From Bordetella parapertussis (GTDB lineage: Bacteria > Pseudomonadota > Gammaproteobacteria > Burkholderiales > SG8-41): a stretch of DNA of 39,822 nucleotides. Below, piece by piece: positions 7,688-16,882 of this stretch. The DNA is taken from assembly GCA_945906815.1 (NCBI GenBank), contig CAMDRT010000041.1, positions 1 through 39,822 of the forward strand, read 5' to 3'. Within the stretch, counting starts at the first letter, position 1. Each line of letters starts with the position of its first letter. Below the pieces are notes generated by a model. That model saw only the letters and a list, made by a program, of their open reading frames with translations. It did no database searches and had not been told where the DNA came from. Position numbers and translations under genes: made by a program.

Positions 7688-8527
7688 TTATTCGGCCGCC
7701 TTGGCCTTGGGTTTATCCACGGCTTTGGTGCGCGGTTTGTCTTTCTTTGCTGCGGCCTTGGCTTCAGGCTTGGCGGCCTTGGCCGGCGCTGCCGGTTGGG
7801 CTATCGGAGCGGCGTTCGGATCGATATTGCGGCTGCCGCTGACCTCGATCTCCACGCGACGATCCACCTGCAGGCAGGCGCGCATAGTGGCGCGGGTCAT
7901 CTTCGGTCCCCTGCAATCGGTGGACTTGGTTAGCGGTTGCGTTTTTCCCTTGCCGACGGCATTGATGCGGCTCACGTCCAAGCCCTTATCTTGCAGGTAT
8001 TTCTTGACGCTTTCAGCGCGGCGCTCGGACAGGCTCTGGTTGTAGCTTACGCTGCCGATGCGATCGGTGTGACCGGTGGCAACGATGGTGTCGTGCTGCT
8101 TGCCGCGCAGCGCAGCGGCGAGTTCATCCAGTTTTTTCATGCCTTCGAGCTTGAGCGACGATTTGTCAAAGTCAAACAATGCGTCGGCTGCAAGCGTGAA
8201 CTTCTGTGCCGCGGGCGCGGGTGGTGGCGTCACCACTCTGGGGGCGGGCGCGGGTGCCACTGCTTTCGGCGGCGGCGCAAGCGGCGGCTTGGCGGCGGGT
8301 TTTGGTAGCAGATCTGGATCGCATTCGAGGATGGCGCGCGCGGGCGTCCAGTCGCTGCTCCGTACGCATACGTCGTAGCCCAATGAGCGTACCACGGCGT
8401 TGCTGCCGGCGGTATCGAGCAGATAGCCCTGATTGCGGAAGTTCGCGGTGGTCGTCGGTGGTGAGTTCGAGCATCCGGCGATGGCCGCAAGTGTCGCGCA
8501 TACTATAAGTGTTTGTTTTAATGTCAT
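7688..8527 (-). CDS. OmpA-family lipoprotein, paralogue of the neighbouring gene
   Basis: It has the same plan as the gene to its left: signal peptide with lipobox IAGC, an N-terminal module (GYLLDTAGS...DVCVRSSDWTPA), a Pro/Ala linker, then an OmpA domain (LFDFDKSSL, VATGHTDRIGSVSYNQSLSE as its core). It ends in a basic Ala/Lys tail. The TGHTDRIGS and LSERRAESVKKYL segments are the peptidoglycan-binding signature. Unlike the paralogue it keeps the canonical FDFDKSSL strand. I start at ATG 8527 (MTLKQTL), because the longer frame to 8590 places odd residues before the signal peptide. It is divergent from gyrA. Confidence 0.88.
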   Translation of the reverse strand: MTLKQTLIVCATLAAIAGCSNSPPTTTANFRNQGYLLDTAGSNAVVRSLGYDVCVRSSDWTPARAILECDPDLLPKPAAKPPLAPPPKAVAPAPAPRVVTPPPAPAAQKFTLAADALFDFDKSSLKLEGMKKLDELAAALRGKQHDTIVATGHTDRIGSVSYNQSLSERRAESVKKYLQDKGLDVSRINAVGKGKTQPLTKSTDCRGPKMTRATMRACLQVDRRVEIEVSGSRNIDPNAAPIAQPAAPAKAAKPEAKAAAKKDKPRTKAVDKPKAKAAE

Positions 8528-8609
8528 GTTTTTCCCATATCGCATATATATTATCGCGGGACACCCGATACCGAGCAGCATAGCCTCCACTCGTATCGCA
8601 CTTTTCTAG

Positions 8610-8638
8610 TTGCTCAGAAAGTATAGCATGGTGATATT
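8610..8638. promoter_or_regulatory. Candidate divergent promoters for gyrA and the OmpA paralogue
   Basis: On the plus strand TTGCTC (8610-8615) and GATATT (8633-8638) are 17 bases apart, a possible promoter toward gyrA. On the minus strand TGC-TATACT (8620-8628) is a good extended -10 box toward the OmpA paralogue. The two would overlap. They were read by eye only. Confidence 0.35.
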
Positions 8639-8868
8639 CATCGGCTCATGCAATGTTTTTTAGCGATTTTCCGAATGGATCCGCCGCTCGAGCAAGCGCT
8701 ATGCGACTGTTGCCAGCGCTTGCACAAGCAGCGGCGTTCGGGCCGCCTGCGCATGTTAAAATCTTATGATTTAGCTGCTTGCTCGGGTTCGCACTGCGTC
8801 TGCAGCGGGCGAACCCCGTCGTAAAGCCCTTCTAAAGCGCTCACAAAGCGTTCACTAAAGCCGCAAAA

Positions 8869-11448
8869 ATGGATCAATTCGCCAAAGAAACTCTCCCGGT
8901 AAGTCTCGAAGAAGAAATGCGCCGCTCGTACCTGGATTACGCCATGAGCGTGATCGTCGGGCGCGCGCTCCCTGATGTGCGGGACGGCCTGAAACCGGTG
9001 CATCGCCGCATCCTGTTTGCGATGCACGAATCCAACACGGTATGGAACCGCTCGTATGTGAAATGCGCGCGCGTGGTGGGTGATGTACTGGGTAAGTATC
9101 ATCCGCACGGCGACTCGGCGACCTACGAGGCGCTGGTGCGCATGGCGCAAGATTTTTCGATGCGTTATCCGTTGATCGATGGCCAAGGCAACTTTGGCTC
9201 GGTCGATGGCGATTCAGCCGCGGCCTATCGTTATACCGAGTGCCGGTTGGAGAAAATTACCTCGGAGTTGCTGGCCGATATCGACATGGAAACCGTCGAT
9301 TTCACGCCCAACTATGACGGCAAGGAAAATGAGCCGCGCACACTGCCGGCGCGTGTGCCCAATCTGCTGGTGAACGGCTCGTCGGGTATCGCCGTGGGCA
9401 TGGCGACGAATATTCCGCCGCATAATTTGTCGGATGTGATTGATGCCTGTCAGCTGCTGTTGAAAAATCCGGACACGGATATTGAGGCGCTGATCGATAT
9501 TGTGAAGGCGCCGGATTTTCCTACGCACGGCATCATCTATGGCATTGAGGGCGTGAAGGAAGGTTATCGCACGGGCCGCGGCCGCGTGATCATGCGCGCA
9601 CGCACGCATTTCGAGGAAACCGAAAAGGGCGGACGCGTTGCCATCATCATCGACGAATTGCCGTATCAGGTAAACAAAGCCAACCTGCTGATGAAAATCG
9701 GCGAACTGGTGCGCGAGAAACGCATCGAGGGCATTTCCGATATTCGCGACGAGTCGGACAAATCGGGCATGCGCGCGGTCATCGAGCTCAAACGCGGCGA
9801 AGTGCCGGAGATCATCCTGAACAATCTGTGGAAAGAAACACAGATGCAGGACAGTTTCGGCATGAACATGGTGGCGCTGCTGGATGGTCAGCCTAAGCTA
9901 TTGAATTTAAAGCAAATTATTGATGCATTTTTAAGGCATCGGCGCGAGGTGGTGACGCGCCGCACGGTGTTTGAGCTGCGCAAGGCGCGCGAACGCGGAC
10001 ACATCCTCGAAGGTCTGGCGGTGGCGCTGTCGAACGTGGATGAGGTGATCGCGCTGATTAAGGCGGCGCCCAGTCCCGCCGACGCCAAAGTGGAATTGAT
10101 GAACCGCTACTGGCGTTCGGGGCTGGTGGAGGATTTGCTGGCGCGCGCAGTGGCTGACCCCACCACGGATAGCGCCTTGTCGCGACCCGAGGGCTTGGCG
10201 CCCGAATTCGGCCTGCATAAACAGGGCTACAAGCTGTCCGACGTGCAGGCGCAGCGCATCCTCGAAATGCGTTTGCAAAACCTGACCGCACTGGAAACCG
10301 ACAAGATCACCGTCGAGTACAAAGAGACGATGGAAAAGATCGTGGATTTGCTCGACATGCTGGCGAAGCCAGCGCGCGTGACCAAAGTTATTTCGTCGGA
10401 GCTTGCCGAAATCAAAAAGCAGTACGGCAGCGAACGGTTCAGCGAAATCGTGGTGCAAACCAGCGATATCTCGAATGAAGATCTGATCGCGCGCGAAGAT
10501 GTGGTGGTGACGTTGTCGCACGGCGGCTATATGAAATCGCAGCCGGTGGCCGATTACCGCGCGCAAAAGCGCGGTGGGCGCGGCAAGCAGGCGACCACCA
10601 CCAAAGAAGAGGATTTCATCGACAAACTGTTCATCGCCAACACCCATGATTTCATCCTCTGTTTCTCCAACCGCGGGCGCGTTTACTGGCTGAAAGTGTA
10701 CGAGGTGCCGCAGGGCACGCGCGGTTCGCGCGGCAAGCCCATCGTGAATCTGGTGCCGCTGATGGAGCACGAAAAAATCACCGCAGTGCTGTCAGTGACC
10801 GCGTTTGACGATGATCACTTTGTATTTATGGCCACCTCCAACGGCACCGTGAAAAAGACCGCGTTATCGGCGTTTTCGCGGCCGATGAACAAGGGCATCA
10901 TCGCTGTCACGCTTGAGGATGGCGATTTTCTGATCGGCGTGGCGCTAACCGATGGTCAGCAGGACATCATGCTGTTCTCCGATGCCGGCAAGGCGGTGCG
11001 CTTCCAGGAATCCGACGTGCGGGTGATGGGCCGCAATGCCGCGGGCGTGCGCGGCATGCGCCTGCCCAAAAATCAGAAAGTGATTTCGCTGCTGGCGTTG
11101 TCAGACGAGAAACTGTCGGTGCTGACGGCCACGGCAAATGGCTACGGCAAGCGCACGCCGATGTCGGAATACACGCGCCACGGACGTGGCACTCTGGGCA
11201 TGATCGCGATCCAGTGCAGTGACCGCAACGGCAAATTGCTCGCCGCGCAACTGGTGAGCAAGGAAGACGAAATCATGCTGATTACCACGGGCGGCGTATT
11301 GATCCGCACGCGTGTGGCAGAGGTGCGCGTGCAGGGCCGCTCCACCCAGGGTGTGCGCCTGATTAATCTGGATGACAACGAAACACTCGCAGGGCTGGAA
11401 AAAATCGTCGAACCCGACGATGACGATGATCAGGAAAAATTGTTTTAA
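8869..11448 (+). CDS. gyrA: DNA gyrase subunit A
   Basis: GyrA is the breakage-reunion subunit of gyrase, which introduces negative supercoils with GyrB. The start SLEEEMRRSYLDYAMSVIVGR is typical. The catalytic Tyr is at residue 122 in AYRYTE. The C-terminal domain carries the GyrA box (QKRGGRGK) needed for supercoiling, and the protein ends in an acidic tail (EPDDDDDQEK). In the quinolone-resistance region residues 83 and 87 are Ser and Glu; Ser83 is the sensitive state. The length of 859 residues is normal. No clear Shine-Dalgarno box precedes the ATG. A 12-base tandem repeat begins within its last codons. Confidence 0.98.
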   Translation: MDQFAKETLPVSLEEEMRRSYLDYAMSVIVGRALPDVRDGLKPVHRRILFAMHESNTVWNRSYVKCARVVGDVLGKYHPHGDSATYEALVRMAQDFSMRYPLIDGQGNFGSVDGDSAAAYRYTECRLEKITSELLADIDMETVDFTPNYDGKENEPRTLPARVPNLLVNGSSGIAVGMATNIPPHNLSDVIDACQLLLKNPDTDIEALIDIVKAPDFPTHGIIYGIEGVKEGYRTGRGRVIMRARTHFEETEKGGRVAIIIDELPYQVNKANLLMKIGELVREKRIEGISDIRDESDKSGMRAVIELKRGEVPEIILNNLWKETQMQDSFGMNMVALLDGQPKLLNLKQIIDAFLRHRREVVTRRTVFELRKARERGHILEGLAVALSNVDEVIALIKAAPSPADAKVELMNRYWRSGLVEDLLARAVADPTTDSALSRPEGLAPEFGLHKQGYKLSDVQAQRILEMRLQNLTALETDKITVEYKETMEKIVDLLDMLAKPARVTKVISSELAEIKKQYGSERFSEIVVQTSDISNEDLIAREDVVVTLSHGGYMKSQPVADYRAQKRGGRGKQATTTKEEDFIDKLFIANTHDFILCFSNRGRVYWLKVYEVPQGTRGSRGKPIVNLVPLMEHEKITAVLSVTAFDDDHFVFMATSNGTVKKTALSAFSRPMNKGIIAVTLEDGDFLIGVALTDGQQDIMLFSDAGKAVRFQESDVRVMGRNAAGVRGMRLPKNQKVISLLALSDEKLSVLTATANGYGKRTPMSEYTRHGRGTLGMIAIQCSDRNGKLLAAQLVSKEDEIMLITTGGVLIRTRVAEVRVQGRSTQGVRLINLDDNETLAGLEKIVEPDDDDDQEKLF

Positions 11449-11488
11449 CCTCTGTTTTAAACCCTGTTTTAAACCCTGTTTTAAATTC
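11441..11488 (+). repeat. Four copies of a 12-base repeat (TGTTTTAAACCC)
   Basis: Four head-to-tail 12-mers (TGTTTTAACCTC, TGTTTTAAACCC twice, TGTTTTAAATTC) span the end of gyrA and most of the gap to serC. The first copy contains the gyrA stop codon. Confidence 0.9.
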
Positions 11489-11509
11489 ATTAGTCAGGCT
11501 AAAAAAATT

Positions 11510-12592
11510 ATGGCAAGAGTATTCAATTTCAGCGCGGGTCCGGCGGTGTTGCCGGAAGCGGTGCTGGCGCAGGCTGCGGCCGAGATGCTCGATTACGGCG
11601 GCACGGGCACATCGGTGATGGAAATGAGTCACCGCGGCAAAACGTTCATCGACATCCATGCGCGTGCGGAAGCCGATTTGCGTGAGCTGCTGCTGATCCC
11701 CAAAAACTACAAAGTGTTGTTCATGCATGGCGGCGCCGCCGGGCAGTTCGGCATCATTCCGATGAATCTGCTGGGTGGCAAGACCAGCGCGGATTACGTC
11801 AATACCGGTCAGTGGTCGAAAAAGGCCATCAGTGAAGCTCAAAAATTCTGCACTGTGAATGTGGCGGCGAGTTCCAAAGACCAGAATTTCACTTATGCGC
11901 CGGTGCAATCGTTATGGCAGCTCGATGCGAATGCCGCCTATGTGCATTACACCTCGAACGAAACCATCGGCGGTGTCGAGTTCCAATGGATACCCGACAC
12001 GGGCGCGGTGCCGCTGGTGGTGGATGCGTCTTCTCACATTCTGTCGCGTCCGCTCGAGGTGTCGCGCTTTGGCCTGATTTACGCGGGCGCGCAAAAGAAT
12101 ATCGGTCCTGCCGGCATGGCCATCGTCATTGTGCGCGATGACCTGCTGGGCAAAGCGATGCCGATCACGCCGGAAGTGTTCAACTATAAAGTGCAGGCGC
12201 AAGCGGATTCGATGATCAATACGCCGTCGACTTATGCTATCTACATTGCGGGGCTGGTGTTTGCGTGGCTGAAGCAGCAAGGCGGTATCGCGGCGATGGA
12301 GAAAATCAATATCGCCAAAGCGAAACTGATTTACGATTATCTCGATGCGTCCGAGTTTTACCAGTCGCCGGTGAAGCGGGAAGACCGTTCGCGCATGAAT
12401 GTGCCCTTCCGGCTGCGCAGCGAAACGCTGGATGAAGCGTTTCTGAAGGAAGCCAAAGCGCTGGGTTTGATGGAACTCAAGGGCCACCGTTCGGTGGGTG
12501 GCATGCGGGCATCGATTTACAACGCCATGCCCATCGCAGGGGTGCAGGCGCTGGTGTCGTTCATGCGTGATTTTGAAAAGAAACAGGGATAA
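11510..12592 (+). CDS. serC: Phosphoserine aminotransferase
   Basis: SerC is a PLP enzyme that converts 3-phosphohydroxypyruvate to phosphoserine and also acts in pyridoxal phosphate synthesis. It begins with the family signature VFNFSAGPAVLPEAVL and has the PLP lysine in IYAGAQKNIGPAG. The end GHRSVGGMRASIYNAMP is also characteristic. At 360 residues it is of normal length. I start at ATG 11510; the open frame further upstream only translates the gyrA end and the 12-base repeats. It is followed five bases later by serA, giving two consecutive steps of serine synthesis. Confidence 0.97.
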   Translation: MARVFNFSAGPAVLPEAVLAQAAAEMLDYGGTGTSVMEMSHRGKTFIDIHARAEADLRELLLIPKNYKVLFMHGGAAGQFGIIPMNLLGGKTSADYVNTGQWSKKAISEAQKFCTVNVAASSKDQNFTYAPVQSLWQLDANAAYVHYTSNETIGGVEFQWIPDTGAVPLVVDASSHILSRPLEVSRFGLIYAGAQKNIGPAGMAIVIVRDDLLGKAMPITPEVFNYKVQAQADSMINTPSTYAIYIAGLVFAWLKQQGGIAAMEKINIAKAKLIYDYLDASEFYQSPVKREDRSRMNVPFRLRSETLDEAFLKEAKALGLMELKGHRSVGGMRASIYNAMPIAGVQALVSFMRDFEKKQG

Positions 12593-12597
12593 CCCGC

Positions 12598-13773
12598 GTG
12601 CCCAATATACTGACCCTCAATGCCATCTCCAGCGTCGGGCTGAAGCGCTTTCCTGCAGCGCAGTACAAGGTCGGCCCGAAGGTGAGCGACGCGGACGCCA
12701 TACTGGTGCGCTCGCACAATATGCATGAGATGGATATCCCCGCCAGCGTCAAAGCCATCGGCCGCGCCGGTGCCGGGGTGAACAATATCCCGGTGGAGAA
12801 AGTGAGCAAACGCGGCATGCCGGTGTTCAATGCCCCGGGCGCCAACGCCAACGCGGTGAAAGAACTGGTGATCGCAGCGCTGCTGATCGCCTCACGCAAT
12901 ATTGCCCCGGCGCTGACCTTTGTCGCCGGATTGAGCGGTGATGATAAAGCCCTGCATAAGCAGGTCGAAGACGGCAAAAAGGCGTTTTCCGGCACCGAGC
13001 TCCCTGGGCGCACGCTGGGCGTGATCGGCCTGGGCAAGATCGGCAGCCTGGTGGCCGATGCGGCAATCAAGCTCGGCATGCATGTCACCGGTTTTGACCC
13101 GCACATTACGGTGGATGCCGCGTGGGGCTTGCCGTCATCGGTGAAAAAAGCCAACAGCATCGAAGAGGTGCTGAAGGCCAGCGACTACGTAACGCTACAC
13201 GTGCCGTTGCTGGAGGCCACGCGCAATTTGCTGAACGCCCAGCGACTCGCGCTGATGAAAAAGCATGCGATTCTGCTGAACTTCGCGCGCGACGGCATTG
13301 TGGATGACCCGGCGGTGGTGCAAGCGTTGAAAGCGGACAGTCTGCGCGGTTACATGTGCGATTTTCCGGCGCAGGTGTTGCAAGGCGTGCCGCGCGTGAT
13401 CGCAACACCGCATCTGGGTGCGTCCACCGAAGAAGCCGAAGACAACTGCGCCATCATGGTGGCCGATCAAGTGCGTGATTTTCTCGAACACGGCAACATT
13501 CGAAACGCGGTGAATCTGCCGGATGTGGCGATGGATCGAGAGTCGCCGTATCGTTTATGCATCGTCAACGCCAATTTGCCGAACATGGTGGGGCAAATTT
13601 CCACCGCGATGGCGGGTGCTGGGCTTAATATACACAATATGCTCAACAAATCGCGCGGCGAAATGGCTTACACGGTGGTGGATGTGGACAGTGCGATACC
13701 CGCTGAACTGGTCAACCGGTTAGCCGCGATTGAGGGCGTGAGATCGGTGCGTTACCTGCCGCAGCCAGAATAA
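12598..13773 (+). CDS. serA: D-3-phosphoglycerate dehydrogenase
   Basis: SerA catalyses the first step of serine synthesis. It is a D-2-hydroxyacid dehydrogenase with the NAD loop GVIGLGKIGS, the catalytic Arg in NFARDGIVD and the catalytic His in TPHLGAST. A C-terminal ACT domain (from about residue 318, YRLCIVNANLPNMVGQIS) suggests serine feedback. It starts with GTG, with CAGGGAT just upstream. It belongs to the short form of about 390 residues. The usual catalytic Glu in a DVFxxEP context is not obvious; the region reads CDFPAQVLQGVP. A glyoxylate/hydroxypyruvate-type activity is less likely given serC next door. Confidence 0.92.
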   Translation: MPNILTLNAISSVGLKRFPAAQYKVGPKVSDADAILVRSHNMHEMDIPASVKAIGRAGAGVNNIPVEKVSKRGMPVFNAPGANANAVKELVIAALLIASRNIAPALTFVAGLSGDDKALHKQVEDGKKAFSGTELPGRTLGVIGLGKIGSLVADAAIKLGMHVTGFDPHITVDAAWGLPSSVKKANSIEEVLKASDYVTLHVPLLEATRNLLNAQRLALMKKHAILLNFARDGIVDDPAVVQALKADSLRGYMCDFPAQVLQGVPRVIATPHLGASTEEAEDNCAIMVADQVRDFLEHGNIRNAVNLPDVAMDRESPYRLCIVNANLPNMVGQISTAMAGAGLNIHNMLNKSRGEMAYTVVDVDSAIPAELVNRLAAIEGVRSVRYLPQPE

Positions 13774-13786
13774 TGTCGAGCTGGAT

Positions 13787-14857
13787 ATGAGTGCATCACT
13801 ACAGGACATACGCCGCAAAATAGACGCGCTTGATGCGCGCTTGGTGAAACTCATTTCGGCGCGCGCCAAAATAGCGCAGCAGGTTGGCAAAATAAAGAAT
13901 GGCGTGATGATCTACCGGCCGGATCGAGAGGCGCAGGTGCTGCGTCGTGTTTCTGCGCTCAACGCAGGGCCGATGTCGGGCGCGGGGCTACGCCGCATTT
14001 ACGGTGAAATCATGTCGGCATGCCGCGCGCTGGAAGATCTGCTCGCCGTCGGCTACTTGGGACCGCAAGGCACCTACAGCCAGGAAGCGGCGGTACGCCA
14101 TTTCGGCAGCAGTATAGAACTGCGCTCGTGTACCACCATTGATGAGGTGTTTAAACAGGTGGAAACCGGTGCCATAGGCTACGGCGTGGTACCGGTTGAA
14201 AACTCCACCGATGGCGCGATCGGCCGCACCCTGGATTTGTTGCTGACCACACCCGCCAAAGTGTGCGGCGAAATCATGCTGCCGGTGCGTCAGTGCTTGA
14301 TGAGCAGGGCCAAAAATCGCACGCTGATCAAGAAAATTTATTCCCATACGCAAAGCCTCGCGCAGTGCCAGCATTGGCTGGCGCGCAACCTGCCGGGTGC
14401 GGAACAAATTGCGGTGGTGAGTAACGCCGAAGCGGCACGGCTGGCGGCGCGGGATGCAAAATCGGCCGCTATCGCCAGCAAAACGGCTGCGGCACTTTAC
14501 CAATTGCATCTGCTGGCGCGCAACATTCAGGATGAAGCGCGCAACACCACGCGCTTTCTGGTGCTGGCGCGCGAGGATGTTGCGCCCTCAGGTTGCGATA
14601 AAACATCCTTGATACTTTCCACACGCAACGTACCAGGTGCGATGCATGATTTGCTGTCGCCGTTGGCGAAAAACAGCGTCAGCATGACGCGGTTGGAGTC
14701 TCGCCCCGCAAAAACCGGGCTGTGGGAATACATGTTTTATATCGACATCGAGGGCCATGCGTCCGACGCGCATGTAGGACGGGCGCTGGTGGAGATTGAG
14801 CGCAAAGCGTCGTTTGTAAAAAATCTTGGCTCTTATCCGGCTGAGCCCGCGCGGTAG
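13787..14857 (+). CDS. pheA: Bifunctional chorismate mutase / prephenate dehydratase
   Basis: This P-protein makes prephenate from chorismate and then phenylpyruvate, in phenylalanine synthesis. Residues 1 to about 88 form an AroQ-type chorismate mutase (IRRKIDALDARLVKLISAR). The dehydratase follows, with GYLGPQGTYSQEAA, VPVENSTDGAI and the TRFLVL motif. The C-terminal ACT domain carries ESRP, which binds phenylalanine for feedback control. The length of 356 residues is typical. It lies 13 bases after serA and 6 bases before hisC. Confidence 0.97.
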   Translation: MSASLQDIRRKIDALDARLVKLISARAKIAQQVGKIKNGVMIYRPDREAQVLRRVSALNAGPMSGAGLRRIYGEIMSACRALEDLLAVGYLGPQGTYSQEAAVRHFGSSIELRSCTTIDEVFKQVETGAIGYGVVPVENSTDGAIGRTLDLLLTTPAKVCGEIMLPVRQCLMSRAKNRTLIKKIYSHTQSLAQCQHWLARNLPGAEQIAVVSNAEAARLAARDAKSAAIASKTAAALYQLHLLARNIQDEARNTTRFLVLAREDVAPSGCDKTSLILSTRNVPGAMHDLLSPLAKNSVSMTRLESRPAKTGLWEYMFYIDIEGHASDAHVGRALVEIERKASFVKNLGSYPAEPAR

Positions 14858-14863
14858 TTTTTC

Positions 14864-15973
14864 ATGATGATATGTGACCTCGCGCCCTCGTACGTTCGTT
14901 CGATAGCACCCTACCAGCCGGGCAAGCCTGTCTCCGAGCTCGCGCGCGAGTTTGGTCTCGCCGAATCCAGCATCATTAAGCTCGCTTCCAATGAAAATCC
15001 CCTCGGCGTAAGCCCGCACGCACAGCAGGCGATACGCGCCGCGTTGGAAGGCTTGGCGTTGTATCCCGATGGCAACGGTTTTGAATTAAAGCAGGCCTTG
15101 TCGCAGCAGCTCGGTGTGGGCATGGATCAGCTGGTGCTGGGTAACGGTTCGAACGACGTGCTGGAGCTTGCTGCGCGCGCTTTTCTCGCGCCTGCGAATT
15201 CAGCGGTGTACGCGCAGCATGCGTTTGCCGTGTATCCGCTGGTGGTGCAGGCGATGGGTTGCACCGGCATTGAGGTGCCGGCCAAAAATTTCGCGCATGA
15301 TCTGGATGCGATGTTGCGGGCCGTTCGTAGCGCGGGGCCCGCTACGCGCATGGTATTTGTAGCCAATCCGAATAATCCGACGGGCACTTTGGCGCCTGCC
15401 GCCGACCTGGAGCGTTTTATCGCGGCGCTGCCGGCACACGTGCTGCTGGTGCTCGACGAGGCCTACAACGAATACCTGCGTCCCGAGCATCGCTCGGACA
15501 GTTTGTCGTGGCTGAAAAAATATCCAAACCTATTGATTACAAGAACATTTTCCAAGGTATATGGCTTAGCCGGCCTGCGTGTCGGTTACGCCGTCGGCAG
15601 CGCAGAGGTAGCGGATCTGCTGAATCGCGTGCGCCAGCCATTTAACGTGAACAGTATTTCACTGGCGGCGGCCACTGCCGCATTGGGCGACCATGAGTTT
15701 GTGCGCAGGAGTTATGAGTTGAATCTTGCGGGCATGGATCAACTCACGGCAGGGTTTAAAAAACTGGGGCTAGTAACCATTCCTTCCTACGGAAATTTTG
15801 TCACGTTCAAGGTGAGTGATGCCAAGGCTGTGAATCTCGCACTGCTGAAATCCGGCGTGATTGTGCGTCCCATCGCGGGCTACGGTCTGCCAGACTGGCT
15901 GCGAGTGTCGATCGGGCTGGAGTCGGAAAACGCGCGCTTTCTGTCGAGTTTGGCGCAAGCGATACACGCATGA
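14864..15973 (+). CDS. hisC: Histidinol-phosphate / aromatic aminotransferase
   Basis: This is a class I/II PLP aminotransferase of the HisC family. SNENPLG, NPNNPTGT, DEAYNEY and TRTFSKVYGLAGLRVGY are visible, the last holding the PLP lysine. In a pheA-hisC-tyrA-aroA row the copy often serves aromatic as well as histidinol phosphate amino transfer, so it may act on phenylpyruvate and prephenate or arogenate. That is inferred from context only. There is no clear Shine-Dalgarno box, and two adjacent ATG codons are available at 14864 and 14867. Confidence 0.93.
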   Translation: MMICDLAPSYVRSIAPYQPGKPVSELAREFGLAESSIIKLASNENPLGVSPHAQQAIRAALEGLALYPDGNGFELKQALSQQLGVGMDQLVLGNGSNDVLELAARAFLAPANSAVYAQHAFAVYPLVVQAMGCTGIEVPAKNFAHDLDAMLRAVRSAGPATRMVFVANPNNPTGTLAPAADLERFIAALPAHVLLVLDEAYNEYLRPEHRSDSLSWLKKYPNLLITRTFSKVYGLAGLRVGYAVGSAEVADLLNRVRQPFNVNSISLAAATAALGDHEFVRRSYELNLAGMDQLTAGFKKLGLVTIPSYGNFVTFKVSDAKAVNLALLKSGVIVRPIAGYGLPDWLRVSIGLESENARFLSSLAQAIHA

Positions 15974-15980
15974 CAGCGTT

Positions 15981-16865
15981 ATGCGCAAGCTGAACATCAA
16001 CAAGCTGGTGATTATTGGTGTCGGTTTGATCGGCGGGTCATTCTCACTGGCGTTGAAAAAAGCCGGCGTGGTGAAACACGTGGTCGGTGTGGGACGCACG
16101 CGCAAGAATCTGAATACCGCGCTGAAACTCGGCGTGATCGACGAAATTTCGTTGACGGCTACGCAAGCGGTGCGCGACGCCGATCTGGTGTTGATCGGCA
16201 CGCCCGTGGGGCAGATGGCGGGTGTGATGAAAGCCATTGCGCCGCACCTGAGCGACAAAGCCATCATTAGCGACGGCGGCAGCACCAAGCAGGATGTGAT
16301 TGCCTGCGCGCGCAAGAATTTGGGCGCGCGTTTTGTGAATTTTGTGCCTGCACATCCGATGGCGGGCACGGAAATGAGCGGTGCGGCAGCGGCATTTGCC
16401 GAGCTTTATCGCGGGCGCAAAGTGATACTGGTACCGCAACGCGAGACCTCCGCGCGGGCGCTGGCGCTGGTGCGCGCGGCGTGGACGGTGTGCGGCGCGA
16501 AAGTGGTGCGTTTGCAGGCGCGCGAGCACGACGAAATTCTTGCGGCGGTAAGCCACTTGCCGCATGTCGTGGCGTTTAGCTTGATGAGTGCACTGGCTCA
16601 GCGCAGCGACGCGCGGCGCATCCTCGGATTTTCGGCGGGCGGGCTGCGCGACACCGTGCGTATCGCCGGTAGTTCGCCGGAAATGTGGCGCGATATTTTT
16701 CTTGCCAACCGTGGCGCATTGCTGGCGAATATCGATGCCTATATCAAGGAAATAAAATATCTACGTGCCGCTCTTAAAGCGGGCAACGGCGATGCACTGC
16801 AAGCGCAGTTTGAGCGTGCGCGGGATGCGCGGGAGCGTTGGCTGGTGAAAGACAAACGCCGTTGA
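15981..16865 (+). CDS. tyrA: Prephenate dehydrogenase
   Basis: TyrA oxidatively decarboxylates prephenate (or arogenate) in tyrosine synthesis. The NAD(P) loop is IIGVGLIGGSFSLALKKAG and the family motif HPMAGTEMSGA is present near residue 120. There is no fused chorismate mutase, which fits with pheA carrying one. I start at ATG 15981, seven bases after the hisC stop, because the longer frame runs back through hisC. The stop lies 17 bases before the aroA start I chose. Confidence 0.94.
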   Translation: MRKLNINKLVIIGVGLIGGSFSLALKKAGVVKHVVGVGRTRKNLNTALKLGVIDEISLTATQAVRDADLVLIGTPVGQMAGVMKAIAPHLSDKAIISDGGSTKQDVIACARKNLGARFVNFVPAHPMAGTEMSGAAAAFAELYRGRKVILVPQRETSARALALVRAAWTVCGAKVVRLQAREHDEILAAVSHLPHVVAFSLMSALAQRSDARRILGFSAGGLRDTVRIAGSSPEMWRDIFLANRGALLANIDAYIKEIKYLRAALKAGNGDALQAQFERARDARERWLVKDKRR

Positions 16866-16882
16866 GCGCGAACCAGGCCGCG

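Noticed and set aside
9097..9132. Possible quinolone-resistance change in gyrA
   Set aside because: Position 83 is Ser, the sensitive state. Glu at 87 is a natural variant in many bacteria, so no resistance claim is supported.
9931..10770. Open frame of 279 codons on the minus strand
   Set aside because: It lies fully opposite gyrA, which is certain, and its His/Arg-rich product is a GC-bias shadow without domains.
11372..11509. N-terminal extension of serC with CFKP repeats
   Set aside because: It only translates the gyrA end and the 12-base repeats. The SerC family starts at 11510.
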